DNA of 64,000 bases from Leptolyngbya boryana PCC 6306. Its GTDB lineage: Bacteria; Cyanobacteriota; Cyanobacteriia; Leptolyngbyales; Leptolyngbyaceae. Within the stretch, counting starts at the first letter, position 1. The number at the start of each line of letters is the position of its first letter. The stretch lies in assembly GCF_000353285.1 (NCBI RefSeq), contig NZ_KB731324.1, positions 1,444,577 to 1,508,576 on the forward strand. The letters are read 5' to 3'. Below are positions 33,941-42,481 of this stretch, piece after piece. The notes under the pieces were generated by a model that saw only the letters and a list, made by a program, of their open reading frames with translations, searched no databases and was not told the origin of the DNA. A program made the position numbers and the translations under genes.

Positions 33941-34321
33941 ATGAACAAGCAAATTTTGATTGTGGATGATGAAGAAGATGTGAGAGCGATCGCTACACTC
34001 GGTCTGCAAATGGGAGCAGGTTGGAATGTCTTAACGGCAAGTTCGGGTGCAGAAGGAATTGCGATCGCGACTCAACATCAACCGGATGCAATTCTGCTGG
34101 ATCTGATGATGCCGGATATGGATGGCTGTGCTACGTTACATCACCTTAAGCAAAATCCTGAGACCCAGCTTATCCCTGTCATTTTGATGACTGCTAAAGT
34201 GCAAGCTTCAGAGCAACATAATCTCCACGATTTAAAAATCGCTGCTGTGTTTACTAAGCCATTTCGTCCCCTCACGCTTGCCCAACAGATTGCTGATGCG
34301 TTAGCTTGGCATGATGATTGA
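33941..34321 (+). CDS. CheY-like single-domain response regulator, 126 aa
   Basis: Only a REC domain: acidic pocket VDDEED, phosphoacceptor Asp54 (AILLDLMMP), conserved Thr in ILMTAK, and Lys in FTKPF. No output domain, so it likely passes phosphate or acts by protein contact. It follows the REC-PAS kinase in the same direction. Confidence 0.9.
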   Translation: MNKQILIVDDEEDVRAIATLGLQMGAGWNVLTASSGAEGIAIATQHQPDAILLDLMMPDMDGCATLHHLKQNPETQLIPVILMTAKVQASEQHNLHDLKIAAVFTKPFRPLTLAQQIADALAWHDD

Positions 34322-34463
34322 AGCAACGCAACTTGAAATGTAGTATTTGCCCGATGTACTTAGGGAATTTTGACAGCTGAACTGTCATTATCCTCTGCGA
34401 ATTTTCTGAAATGCTCCTCAGTGTGTTTGTGTCTATGAAAGGCAAGCGATTTGGAACAATGCA

Positions 34464-35828
34464 ATGGCTGAACTTACTGGAAAAGTCATTTACGCAGGCG
34501 AAGCAGGGTATGAAGATGCGCGGCTGAACTTCAATGCGCGATTTGCTGCCTCGCCGCTGTTGATTGTCTTCTGTCAGTCTGTGCAAGATGTCGTCAACGC
34601 TGTAAATTGGGCGCAAATGAGTGGAGTTCCGGTACGAGTTCGGAGTGGACGACACAGTTATGAGGCGTTTTCGGTTGCAGATGATGCGCTGATTATTGAT
34701 CTCAACGATATGGAGCAGATTCGATTTGATCGCACTACAGGACAAGCTACCATCCAAGCTGGCGCAGAACTCGTTGCGATCTATGAAACTCTTGCGGCAG
34801 AGGGGGTCACAATTCCAGGTGGATCTTGTGCGACGGTAGGCATTACCGGATTAACGCTCGGAGGCGGCTATGGATTACTCGCTCGCTGGAAAGGATTGAC
34901 TTGCGATAGCTTGCAAGCCGTAGAAATGGTGACGGCTAAGGGAAAACTCATTGTTGCGGATGCGACTCAGAATGCTGATTTGTTCTGGGCGTTGCGGGGT
35001 GGCGGAGGTGGAAATTTTGGCATTGTGACTGCGCTCAAGTTTCAAACTCATGCGATCGATAAAGTCACCATCTATCAACTCAAATGGGATGCGACTGAGA
35101 TAGAACGGGTGATTCAACAATGGCAAGCTTTTGCACCAGACAGTGACGATCGTCATACGAGCATTTTGAAACTCACACCCGGAAACTCGGTCTATATCGT
35201 GGGTCAATTTGTGGGAACCGAAGCAGAATTACGCACTGTGCTCGCGCCTTTATTCGCGATCGCACCGAAAGAAACCGAGATCGAGACATTGCCTTACCTT
35301 GAAGCAGTCTATGCCTTTGCTGGATTAAAGCCAGATTATCCAAAACGCTTAGCTCATTGGCATGGTTCACAGACGAAATTTAAGAATGCTTCTGATTATG
35401 TTGTTCGTCCATTAAATGCAGAGGGCATTGCCACGGTTGTTAAATTCCTCAAGCAAGCACCCAGTCGAAATGTTGTGCTGCAATTTGATAGTTATGGCGG
35501 CGCGATCGCCAAAATTCCCCCTGATGCCACAGCGTTCTGCCATCGCCAAGTGAAGTGGAACATTCAATATCAAGCATATTGGACAAAACCGCAGGAGCAA
35601 GCTGCCCATATCAATTGGGTGCAAAATTTCCGCTCAGCCATGCAGCCGTATGTTACTGGGGGATGCTATGTGAATTACTGCGATCGCTCGATTAAAAACT
35701 GGCAAACCGCCTACTACGGAGGTAATTGGCAACGATTAAAGCGGGTGAAACAACAATACGATCCGGGTAATTTTTTCAGTTTTGAACAAAGTATTCCTGC
35801 GAATACCGGCGGTCGTGGATTGGCCTGA
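34464..35828 (+). CDS. FAD-linked oxidase, berberine-bridge-like, bicovalent flavin type
   Basis: The 454-aa protein has the PCMH FAD-binding fold with both covalent attachment residues: His64 in VRSGRHSYE and Cys122 in GGSCATVG. The substrate domain follows, and the C-terminal BBE segment is NYCDRSIKNWQTAYYGGNW then YDPGNFFSFEQSIP. The family oxidises sugars, alkaloids or other alcohols, reducing O2 to H2O2. No signal peptide. It is monocistronic, with a hairpin terminator at 35839-35887. Confidence 0.88.
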   Translation: MAELTGKVIYAGEAGYEDARLNFNARFAASPLLIVFCQSVQDVVNAVNWAQMSGVPVRVRSGRHSYEAFSVADDALIIDLNDMEQIRFDRTTGQATIQAGAELVAIYETLAAEGVTIPGGSCATVGITGLTLGGGYGLLARWKGLTCDSLQAVEMVTAKGKLIVADATQNADLFWALRGGGGGNFGIVTALKFQTHAIDKVTIYQLKWDATEIERVIQQWQAFAPDSDDRHTSILKLTPGNSVYIVGQFVGTEAELRTVLAPLFAIAPKETEIETLPYLEAVYAFAGLKPDYPKRLAHWHGSQTKFKNASDYVVRPLNAEGIATVVKFLKQAPSRNVVLQFDSYGGAIAKIPPDATAFCHRQVKWNIQYQAYWTKPQEQAAHINWVQNFRSAMQPYVTGGCYVNYCDRSIKNWQTAYYGGNWQRLKRVKQQYDPGNFFSFEQSIPANTGGRGLA

Positions 35829-35838
35829 GTAATACTCG

Positions 35839-35887
35839 CTTTCGCAGCAGTCTTAGGACTAGGTGTAGAAAGACTGCTGCAGCGAAA
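35839..35887 (+). terminator. Hairpin after the FAD oxidase
   Basis: CTTTCGC-AGCAGTCTT pairs with AAGACTGCT-gca-GCGAAA, a 15-bp stem with a 3-nt bulge, 11 bp after the stop codon. There is no clear U-tract, so termination strength is uncertain. Confidence 0.5.
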
Positions 35888-35940
35888 ACGACAAATCCTT
35901 ACCTTCGCTCAATGACGTTAGTAGTAGTCCACCACGTTGA

Positions 35941-36621
35941 TTATGAGGGTGAAATTTCTGGGTAAAGTCGCTTCAATTTAACCCTGGCATCCGTGCTGGT
36001 AAACTGCCAATCAATCGTTGCTTTTTGAGCATTGCGCTGTTGCTCCCAAGCTTGTACTTCCTGGCGCAAGGTTTCAAGGTCAGGTAAGCGACGGTCTAAG
36101 CATTGTCTGACCAGAATGGACAGTTCAATTTCGACCATATTCAGCCAACTGCCATGCTTTGGTGTGTAGTGCCACTCCAGTTTCTCCAAAATTCGACGTG
36201 CTTCTTGTGCTTCAAAGGTTTGATATAACGCAGCAGGCGAGTGAATGTTGAGATTGTCGAGGATTAACCGAATCTTCGTAGCCGTGGGGAACCACTCATC
36301 GACGAGTCGCTTGAGCCAGTGGGCAAAATCAGCATTAGTGCGGCGTTCGGTCACTTCTACATGCCGCCATCCCACGCGATGTTGGAAGGCAACAAACAGG
36401 TTGCAGGTGCCATTGCGTTCATATTGAAAGTCTTCGCGTTCTGGCTTGCCGGGTTCAGCAGGTATCGAGGGTTGTTTGTCGACCAGCAGTTGACAAGGAC
36501 GCTCATCGACACAAACGACCGGATGTTGTTCGTCGTAGGGTTGCTTGTACAACTCCAGTACATCTTCCATGCGCCAGACAAAATCAGCACCCACTTCGGC
36601 GATACACCACTGCTGCTTCAA
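35941..36621 (-). CDS. IS630 transposase, DDE catalytic part (ORF B)
   Basis: This frame carries the RNase-H-fold catalytic domain: VVCVDERP (D), LILDNLNIHS (D) and NMVEIELSILV (E). It lacks a good start codon of its own. It is expected to be made as a fusion with ORF A through a -1 frameshift on the A7C run (complement of 36637-36644), giving a 371-aa protein with LKPWLKQQWC at the joint. Confidence 0.88.
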   Translation of the reverse strand: MKQQWCIAEVGADFVWRMEDVLELYKQPYDEQHPVVCVDERPCQLLVDKQPSIPAEPGKPEREDFQYERNGTCNLFVAFQHRVGWRHVEVTERRTNADFAHWLKRLVDEWFPTATKIRLILDNLNIHSPAALYQTFEAQEARRILEKLEWHYTPKHGSWLNMVEIELSILVRQCLDRRLPDLETLRQEVQAWEQQRNAQKATIDWQFTSTDARVKLKRLYPEISPS

Positions 36622-37055
36622 CCACGGCTTAAGTTTGTTTTTTTCAGAATGCGCCGCACGGTTTCATCCGAAATGCTCTCGACTTTGTTCAAGGCGACTA
36701 AGCGATCTGCGAGCAGTTGCATCGTCCAGTTAGCACGTCCATCTGGTGCATCACTGCAAGCCGTGGCAATCAAAAAGGCTTCGGTTTTTCCGTCGAGTTT
36801 GCACGGCTTGCCAGGGCGAGGTTTCTCAGTGATTGCCTGATCAAGTCCCTGTTGCACGAACTTCTGACGGGTACGTTCCACCGTTGCCACACTCACACCC
36901 ACACGCTCAGCAATGATTTGGTCTTTGTACCCTTGTTCACTCAGCAGGAGAATTTGCGATCGTTTAAAGGTTCGGACAGCAACCTTGCCCTTACTGGTGA
37001 TCTCGACCAGACGTTGGCGCTGTTCATCAGTGAGTCGAATTTGACGTTTTGGCAT
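36618..37055 (-). CDS. IS630 transposase, DNA-binding part (ORF A)
   Basis: The 145-aa frame begins MPKRQIRLTDEQRQRL and has two HTH modules (AERVGVSVATVERTRQKF about residues 49-66; WTMQLLADRLVAL). It ends shortly after the slippery A7C site used for -1 frameshifting into ORF B. It probably binds the IS ends. Confidence 0.88.
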   Translation of the reverse strand: MPKRQIRLTDEQRQRLVEITSKGKVAVRTFKRSQILLLSEQGYKDQIIAERVGVSVATVERTRQKFVQQGLDQAITEKPRPGKPCKLDGKTEAFLIATACSDAPDGRANWTMQLLADRLVALNKVESISDETVRRILKKTNLSRG

Positions 37056-37126
37056 GACAATGTTTCAGAGTGTTCATTGCCTAATCTACCTGAAACAACC
37101 TCACCCTGCAAAATCAACGTGGTGAA

Positions 37127-37402
37127 CTAGTAGATTCTTCGGCGGCTGACGAAAGCATAGTAGAGCCACAAGGCAACGATAGCACCCATTACTGCAATCA
37201 ATAGTCCAGGCAGGGTGAAGCCTACTGCACTGAGGGATAACGTTCCTGTAGTCAACAAGGTGTACAAGGTGCCACCGATAAAAGCACCAACAATTCCCAA
37301 AAGCATTGTTCCTAAAATGTTGCTGTCTTGATAGCCAGGATAAATTGCTTTGGCGATCGCTCCAGCTAATAGTCCTAAAATAACCCAAGCCAGAATACCC
37401 AT
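37127..37402 (-). CDS. GlsB/YeaQ/YmgE-family stress membrane protein, 91 aa
   Basis: MGILAWVILGLLAGAIAKAIYPG, LGTMLLGIVGAFIGGTLY and LPGLLIAVMGAIVALWLYYAF are the three glycine-rich TM helices of this transglycosylase-associated family. ATG 37402 is preferred over an ATG 30 nt upstream. The IS630 element sits in its stop codon: the stop is now TAG made from the TA target plus the IS end; before insertion it would have read TAC TAA, one residue longer. Confidence 0.85.
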   Translation of the reverse strand: MGILAWVILGLLAGAIAKAIYPGYQDSNILGTMLLGIVGAFIGGTLYTLLTTGTLSLSAVGFTLPGLLIAVMGAIVALWLYYAFVSRRRIY

Positions 37403-37489
37403 AGTGATAATCTCCTGTTTAGACGTATTCAAAAATTAAATTAGGCAGAAAAAAGATGGTAGAACGGATTTTTTACCGCTCACCATCGA

Positions 37490-38389
37490 ATGAAAAACTT
37501 GTTTCATTATATCCAGACTTCTCCGCATCGCAGTCGCTCATTAATAGGAATTGAATATGAGCAATTGTCGCGATGACTGCGGTATCTCCAACAGTTAGAA
37601 GCAGAATCCATTGCCCAACAGAACAGCCGAAAGATTCGGGTCAATGCTGCTGGAGCAGGTCGCCCAACAACGCTGAGTGCTGAAACCGAGATTCTGTTGT
37701 GCTTATACTACTTGCGACACTATCCAACCTTTGAGATTTTAGGCTTAACGTTTGAGGTGAGTTCCAGCCAAGCTCATGCGGTAATGCACTATTGGGTGCA
37801 GTTTTTGCGCCAAGCTTTGCCAGCGAGCCTGTTTGAGGAATTTGAAGAGTGCGAGGTAGCTTGGTCTGTGGTTACAGAAATGCTGACCGAATGGGAATTG
37901 ATAGTCGATAGTACGGAGCAGGTGCGTCAACGACCCGGTGACTCAGACCAACAGACACAATACTACTCCGGCAAAAAGAAGCAAACGACTTACAAACAAT
38001 CGGTGATTGGCTTGCCCGATGGCAGCGATATCGTGGATGCCATCGTTGCCCATCCCGGTCCGAGTGCCGATATCACCTTGTTCCGGCAACAGCAGTCCCA
38101 GTTTCAAGACGTGCAAACGTTTGCGGGAGACAAAGCCTATCAAGGGGCAGACCGCACTCGCACTCCACACAAGAAGCCAAAAGGACGGGAACTGAGTGAA
38201 GCGCAAACCCAAGCCAATCGCATTTTTGCAGGAGAACGCATTTTGATTGAACACTTGATGCGTCATCTCAAAATCTTCCGTGCTGCCAAAGAGATTGTGC
38301 GGTTGAGAAAAGACAATTATGCACAAGTCATCTTAGCCATTTGTGGATTAGTTCGACTGCGATTAGGCGCGATTGAACTGCCCGTTTAA
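37490..38389 (+). pseudogene. IS5-type transposase with in-frame TGA
   Basis: ATG 37490 starts a 300-codon DDE transposase (N-terminus MKNLFHYIQTSPHRSRSLIG) interrupted at codon 29 by TGA (37574-37576). The downstream part is intact: LIVDSTEQV (D), FAGDKAYQGAD (D), LIEHLMRHLKIF (E). A TTG at 37697 would give 230 aa lacking the N-terminal domain. No convincing terminal inverted repeats were found. It differs from the other IS5-type remnant in this window. Confidence 0.75.
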
Positions 38390-38828
38390 GAAGTAGAAAA
38401 AACCGGAGGTGAGGGTGATGTAAGTCCTCGATCTTGATGGTTCATTGCTGATAGAAACTGCTGTAAACCCGCATGATTACGTCCGGCAACTATCCTGGTG
38501 AGATTGCCCTCAAAGCCAGGAACAGTATCGCTTGTAAATTTCTGGAAAGGTCTTTTGAATAAAGATAGAATTCTTCAGTAATTTGTTTTAACGGTTTCGT
38601 TCTGTCGTGTAGATGCTTGCCATCTATGTGCAATATATAGGATGTCTCTAGCTCAAGCGACCTTCCTTGAGAGAGAAGGTCACTCAGCTTTGAGAAGGAA
38701 AATCATTGAGAACTTGAAAACTTGGGGTAGAGTAACGGAATTCGAGAAAATGATCATTCTAGTGCGGGCGCAATCGCGAGGAATCTGCACTGCGAAACTG
38801 AGCAGTGCAGGTTTTAGTAAAGAAGAAG
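38390..38828. other. Non-coding 440-bp gap between IS remnant and Gdt1/Mnx gene
   Basis: No supported gene. One forward frame from 38642 reads protein-like for about 60 codons (REGHSALRRKIIENLKTWGR) but then runs antisense through the Gdt1/Mnx gene, so it is at most a decayed fragment. Confidence 0.4.
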
Positions 38829-39476
38829 TTAAGCAGGCTGTACCCAAGTTACGATCGCAAACACAAAGAACAATAAGCCCCCCACGATCGTCACTGTTCG
38901 CTCTGAAATTCGAGACGCGATCAATCGACCGCCAAATACGGCGATCGCACAACAGATCGCATGTCCCAAAATTGCACCGAGCGTCACTCCGATTAAATTC
39001 TTCGAGGCTCCTAGTGCCATCGTGGTAATTTGAGTGCGATCGCCCCACTCGGCAATAAAGGTCAGCGTAAAGGCTTCCAACATAATTGCAAGACGGGTTT
39101 TCTTCTTGAGATTTGCCTCTGCTTGGAAAACCGCTTCTATGGCTTCTTTCTCCGCCTCAGAAGCACATTCCGAGTTATCCAGCAGCGATTTGTCTTGGCA
39201 CTCCGGCTTCATTTTGCTGGCATCGTAGAGCATTTTGAATCCAAACACTGTGAATAACACGATCGTGCCGTAATGCACCCAACTTTGAGGCAAAACATTC
39301 GCAGCTTGTCCAAGTAGAACCGAAAGGATCGTCATGGTAGCTAATGCCAACATTGATCCCAGAAATACAAACCGCCGCGAATGTCGCATTGCTAAACACA
39401 TCGAGATAAAGAACGTCTTATCGCCCAATTCCCCGATCGTGATAAACAATAATCCAGCTGTAAATGCCTCTAACAT
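38829..39476 (-). CDS. mnx: Gdt1/TMEM165 (UPF0016) family cation exporter, Mnx-type
   Basis: The 215-aa protein has two copies of the family motif E-x-G-D-K/R-T: GELGDKTF (residues about 17-24) and AEWGDRTQ (about 143-150), each at the start of a three-helix bundle. A Cys/acidic loop (KPECQDKSLLDNSECASEAEKEAI) joins the halves. Cyanobacterial members export Mn2+ and protect photosynthesis from Mn overload. The yybP-ykoY riboswitch at 39567-39676 directly supports manganese as ligand. Confidence 0.9.
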   Translation of the reverse strand: MLEAFTAGLLFITIGELGDKTFFISMCLAMRHSRRFVFLGSMLALATMTILSVLLGQAANVLPQSWVHYGTIVLFTVFGFKMLYDASKMKPECQDKSLLDNSECASEAEKEAIEAVFQAEANLKKKTRLAIMLEAFTLTFIAEWGDRTQITTMALGASKNLIGVTLGAILGHAICCAIAVFGGRLIASRISERTVTIVGGLLFFVFAIVTWVQPA

Positions 39477-39523
39477 CAGGCTTCCTCTCAGTCAGTTGAT
39501 AATGAACTGAGCAAGCTTGATGA

Positions 39524-39576
39524 AAGACAAAAGACCTCACCAAGCTCACTGCAATTCGTGAACTTAGTGAAGGTCT
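39524..39576 (-). terminator. Riboswitch-controlled terminator before the Gdt1/Mnx gene
   Basis: On the reverse strand AGACCTTCACTAAGTTCAC pairs with GTGAGCTTGGTGAGGTCT (a few mismatches), followed by TTTTGTCTTT. Its 5' arm shares AGACCTTC with the 3' strand of the aptamer's P1 helix, so aptamer and terminator are mutually exclusive. Mn2+ binding should turn the gene on. Confidence 0.7.
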
Positions 39577-39676
39577 CGCTTCCAAGTAAAAAAGCTTCTT
39601 GTCGCTTGAACCAGGCTCATCGCCAGTATGTTGACTCAAGCGGGCTGAACAAATGTCAGCAGCTACTCCCCTTCAA
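39567..39676 (-). ncRNA. yybP-ykoY manganese riboswitch
   Basis: The reverse strand carries GAAGGGGAGTAGC at the 5' side and GCGAGACCTTC at the 3' side, which pair as P1. These, with the internal GTCAACATAC element, are hallmarks of the yybP-ykoY class, which senses Mn2+. It lies about 90 nt upstream of the Gdt1/Mnx start, a known gene partner of this riboswitch. A TATAAT box at 39686-39691 precedes it. Confidence 0.85.
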
Positions 39677-39685
39677 ACTGAATTG

Positions 39686-39691
39686 ATTATA
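39686..39691 (-). promoter_or_regulatory. -10 box of the riboswitch promoter
   Basis: A perfect TATAAT on the reverse strand, preceded by TG, lies about 10 nt before the start of the riboswitch. No good -35 box is visible, so it may act as an extended -10 promoter. Confidence 0.45.
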
Positions 39692-39702
39692 CAGGAGATG
39701 GG

Positions 39703-40464
39703 CTACCGCGCCCAATAAATTACTTTTTTCTCAACTAGAACGAAAAAGCCATACAGCAAAATTCCCATCAGTGCCAGAATCAGCAACGCTGCAAAGGCTA
39801 AGGGAACATTGAAATCCGAGGTGGCCTGCACAATCAAAAAGCCGAGTCCTGCATTGGAAGCCACGGATTCAGAAATGACCGTTCCAATAAATGCAAATGA
39901 AGCGGCAATTTTCAGCGATGCAAAAATGTAGGGTAGGGTGTGAGGCCAACCAATTTTCTGGAACGCTTCGACCTGATTTGCGCCTAATGCCCGCAGCACA
40001 TCTTTCATTTCTGGCTCAACGGTGTCTAATCCGAGCGCCACATTCACCGCGATCGGGAAGAAAGCCAGCAAAAATGCAGTTAACGTCGCTGGAATTGCAT
40101 TCGCGCCAAACCAAATGGCGAGCAGCGGCACTAATGCAGCTTTGGGAATCGTGTTAAATGCCACAAGCAGGGGGTACAGCGTCAGATAAGCTGTCCGTGA
40201 ATACCCAATAATGAATCCAAGTACCACTCCGACTGCAACGGCGATAATGAACCCTAGCATCGTTGTCCAAAGCGTGCGGATCGCATTGACAGTGAGCTGC
40301 GGTGCAAAATTGATCAAAGCATTGAGGATATTGGTGGGTGCAGGCAAGTTGAAGGGCGGGATCTTAAAAATGATCACGACCAATTCCCAGACGATGAAGA
40401 GGACAACAGTTGCAATGAAGGGCAACACAAAGCCTGCTGACTTTGATTTCAGAAATTTTTCCAT
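39703..40464 (-). CDS. ABC transporter permease, NitT/TauT (SsuC/TauC) type
   Basis: The 253-aa protein has six TM helices and the BPD_transp_1 'EAA' loop (VLRALGANQVEAFQKIGWPHTLPYI). It belongs to the nitrate/sulphonate/taurine/pyrimidine-precursor uptake class. It follows the ATPase gene with a 5-nt gap and is last in the three-gene operon. No terminator before the riboswitch promoter is evident. Confidence 0.88.
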   Translation of the reverse strand: MEKFLKSKSAGFVLPFIATVVLFIVWELVVIIFKIPPFNLPAPTNILNALINFAPQLTVNAIRTLWTTMLGFIIAVAVGVVLGFIIGYSRTAYLTLYPLLVAFNTIPKAALVPLLAIWFGANAIPATLTAFLLAFFPIAVNVALGLDTVEPEMKDVLRALGANQVEAFQKIGWPHTLPYIFASLKIAASFAFIGTVISESVASNAGLGFLIVQATSDFNVPLAFAALLILALMGILLYGFFVLVEKKVIYWAR

Positions 40465-40469
40465 CGGTG

Positions 40470-41297
40470 CTAGTTGTGCTGAATGTGTTTGCGAATGCTG
40501 GCAAAGTAGTGATTAAACTCGTCGCTTAGCTCCATTTCCAAGGTTCTTGGACGGGGGAGATCAATCTTGACTTCATAGATAATTGAGCTAGGACGCGCGC
40601 CCATCACATAGACGGTATCGGATAAAAAGACCGCTTCTCGTAAGTCATGCGTAATCAAAATACCGACGCATTTGACCTTCATCCACAGGTTTTGCAGCAT
40701 CCCCCACATTTCCTCGCGGGTAAAAGCATCTAATGCTCCGAACGGCTCGTCGAGGAGCAGAATTTCTGGGCTATGAATCAGCGATCGACACAAAGAAGCC
40801 CGTTGTCTCATCCCACCGGACAACTGCCAAGGATATTGCTTCTGAAAATCTTGTAAGCGCACCGTTGCCAGCAGATCTTGCGCCATGCGCACATACTCTT
40901 CTTTGCGCTGACGATAGTTTTTCTTGTACGAATCGACGATTTCGAGTGGCAGCATCACATTGTCGATCGTATTGCGCCACGGCAGCATGACTGGATTCTG
41001 AAAGGCAATTCCAGTATTGCGCAGGGGCTTTTTAATCGGTGTGCCGCGATAGCGAATTTCCCCGATCGGAGCCGGACTCAAGCCTGAGACCATCCGCAAA
41101 ATTGAAGTCTTCCCACATCCACTGGGACCGACAAACGACACAAACTCACCTGGTTGGATCGAGAGATTCACTTCTTGAATAATCCGTCGCATTTTCCCTT
41201 CAAACGGATACTCCAATCCAACCCGATCAAACTCCAATAATGGCTCTCCAGATGACGAACCAGAATTGACCGATAGAGAATCAACCTGTGGCTGCAT
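40470..41297 (-). CDS. ABC transporter ATP-binding protein, NitT/TauT type
   Basis: The 275-aa protein shows Walker A (GPSGCGKTS), Q-loop (FQNPVMLPW), signature LSGGMRQRA, Walker B with catalytic Glu (ILLLDEPFGALD) and H-loop (LITHDLREA). It drives uptake through the permease encoded just downstream. A strong terminator (41318-41342) lies between it and the binding-protein gene. Confidence 0.92.
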   Translation of the reverse strand: MQPQVDSLSVNSGSSSGEPLLEFDRVGLEYPFEGKMRRIIQEVNLSIQPGEFVSFVGPSGCGKTSILRMVSGLSPAPIGEIRYRGTPIKKPLRNTGIAFQNPVMLPWRNTIDNVMLPLEIVDSYKKNYRQRKEEYVRMAQDLLATVRLQDFQKQYPWQLSGGMRQRASLCRSLIHSPEILLLDEPFGALDAFTREEMWGMLQNLWMKVKCVGILITHDLREAVFLSDTVYVMGARPSSIIYEVKIDLPRPRTLEMELSDEFNHYFASIRKHIQHN

Positions 41298-41317
41298 AAT
41301 TCCTCAAGATGTAAATG

Positions 41318-41342
41318 AAAAAAGGGCTGAACAGTTCAGCCC
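41318..41342 (-). terminator. Intrinsic terminator between binding-protein and ATPase genes
   Basis: On the reverse strand GGGCTGAA-CTG-TTCAGCCC is a perfect 8-bp stem followed directly by TTTTTT. It should stop part of the transcripts, so that the binding protein is made in excess over the membrane parts. Confidence 0.8.
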
Positions 41343-41356
41343 TGGTGTGAACGAGG

Positions 41357-42481
41357 TTAGGACAACGGTTTACGATCGCTGGGCAAAGTCCGCTGCTCTT
41401 TCGGGGGCAAGAACTTGTCGGTATAAATATCTGCGACAGATGGCGTCGTTTTTAAGCCAAACCCTTCGGCGGTTTGCTTCAAGGTTTTCTCTAGCCGCGC
41501 CGGATCAACACTGCCTAGCCCGATTTGCTCCACTTCAGGACTGATAAACATCCGCTCCAAGGCAACTTGTAGTCGCACCTTCTCAGCTTCGCGATCCATC
41601 AGCTTTGAATCATCTGATGCCATGACCGCATCCAGTCCTGCCGTTGGGTCTTTCAGCACATCCTGCAAGCCACGCATGTAAGCTTTGACGAATGCTCTCA
41701 CGGTGTCAGGATTTTGCTCGACAAAGCTGGCTTTGGCTAAAATGGCGTTGCCATAAAAGTCCATGCCATTGTCGTTGTAGTAGAAAATATTGATGTCCTC
41801 TAGCTTCTTGCCGCCTTTGAGCAGACTGGGCAATGCAGAGGTTGAGAATCCACTGATCGCATCGACTTGACCTTGAAGTAAAAAGCTTTCCCGAAGTCGG
41901 GGTTCCATGGTCGTCCACTCTACAGATTTGGGATCAAAGCCGACTTCCTTGGCGAGCACGGGAAAGAGTTTGCGAGGCCCATCGCCGGTGGGTGCGCCTA
42001 GCTTCTTGCCAACGAGGTCTTTGGGAGAATTAATCCCTTTCTCCTTGAGGGTCAAAATTGCAAAAGGTGCTCTACTCTGCGTCACCGCCACCGCAATCAC
42101 TTTATCATTCGGGTTTTTCTCATTGAATTCCAGCGCGTTGTACATGTCGCTGAAAGACAGATCAAATTTTCCAGTCCCGAGTTTGCTAATGGTGTCTGCG
42201 TTGCCGAATCCTCGTTCATAGGAGACATTCAAGCCTTCTTGAGCGAAGTAGCCTTTGTTCATGGCAACAATCAAGGGAGCATCTAAGCTCTGTTTCAAAA
42301 ACGAAAGTTGCACGCGAACGGCTTTGAGTCCTTGCTGATTGGCGGCAGGGCTAGCCGAGTTAGCAGAACTGCCTGTTGGAGCCGTAGCCGTGGGCTGAGA
42401 GGCGCATCCTCCGAAAACCACGATCGATGCCGCAATTAAGGATAGGCTTGATAAACGTCTTGATATCTTACTCACAATCAT
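41357..42481 (-). CDS. ABC transporter substrate-binding lipoprotein, NMT1/SsuA type
   Basis: A lipoprotein signal (SLIAASIVVFGGC) and a Thr/Ser/Ala linker are followed by the NMT1-like fold: VQLSFLKQSLDAPLIVAMNKGYFAQEGLNV, SKLGTGKFDLSFSDMYNALE, and GAPTGDGPRKLFPVLAKEVGFDP. Members bind taurine, sulphonates, nitrate, riboflavin or pyrimidine precursors; the ligand cannot be read off. First gene of the operon, divergent from a GntR regulator. Confidence 0.88.
   Translation of the reverse strand: MIVSKISRRLSSLSLIAASIVVFGGCASQPTATAPTGSSANSASPAANQQGLKAVRVQLSFLKQSLDAPLIVAMNKGYFAQEGLNVSYERGFGNADTISKLGTGKFDLSFSDMYNALEFNEKNPNDKVIAVAVTQSRAPFAILTLKEKGINSPKDLVGKKLGAPTGDGPRKLFPVLAKEVGFDPKSVEWTTMEPRLRESFLLQGQVDAISGFSTSALPSLLKGGKKLEDINIFYYNDNGMDFYGNAILAKASFVEQNPDTVRAFVKAYMRGLQDVLKDPTAGLDAVMASDDSKLMDREAEKVRLQVALERMFISPEVEQIGLGSVDPARLEKTLKQTAEGFGLKTTPSVADIYTDKFLPPKEQRTLPSDRKPLS

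Larger units (their letters stand above)
35927..37127 (-). mobile_element. IS630-family insertion sequence, complete, TA target duplication
   Basis: Terminal inverted repeats are GTCCACCACGTTGATT (left) and, read from the right end inward, GTTCACCACGTTGATT, with similarity continuing into AGGGTGA. TA dinucleotides flank both ends (35925-35926 and 37128-37129), the normal IS630 target duplication. Length is 1201 bp. It carries a two-frame transposase. Insertion is into the stop codon of the GlsB-type gene (37127-37402). Confidence 0.88.

Noticed and set aside
38642-39028. Forward 128-codon frame opposite the Gdt1/Mnx gene
   Set aside because: Its second half is antisense to a clear gene and has no family features; only the first 60 codons look protein-like.
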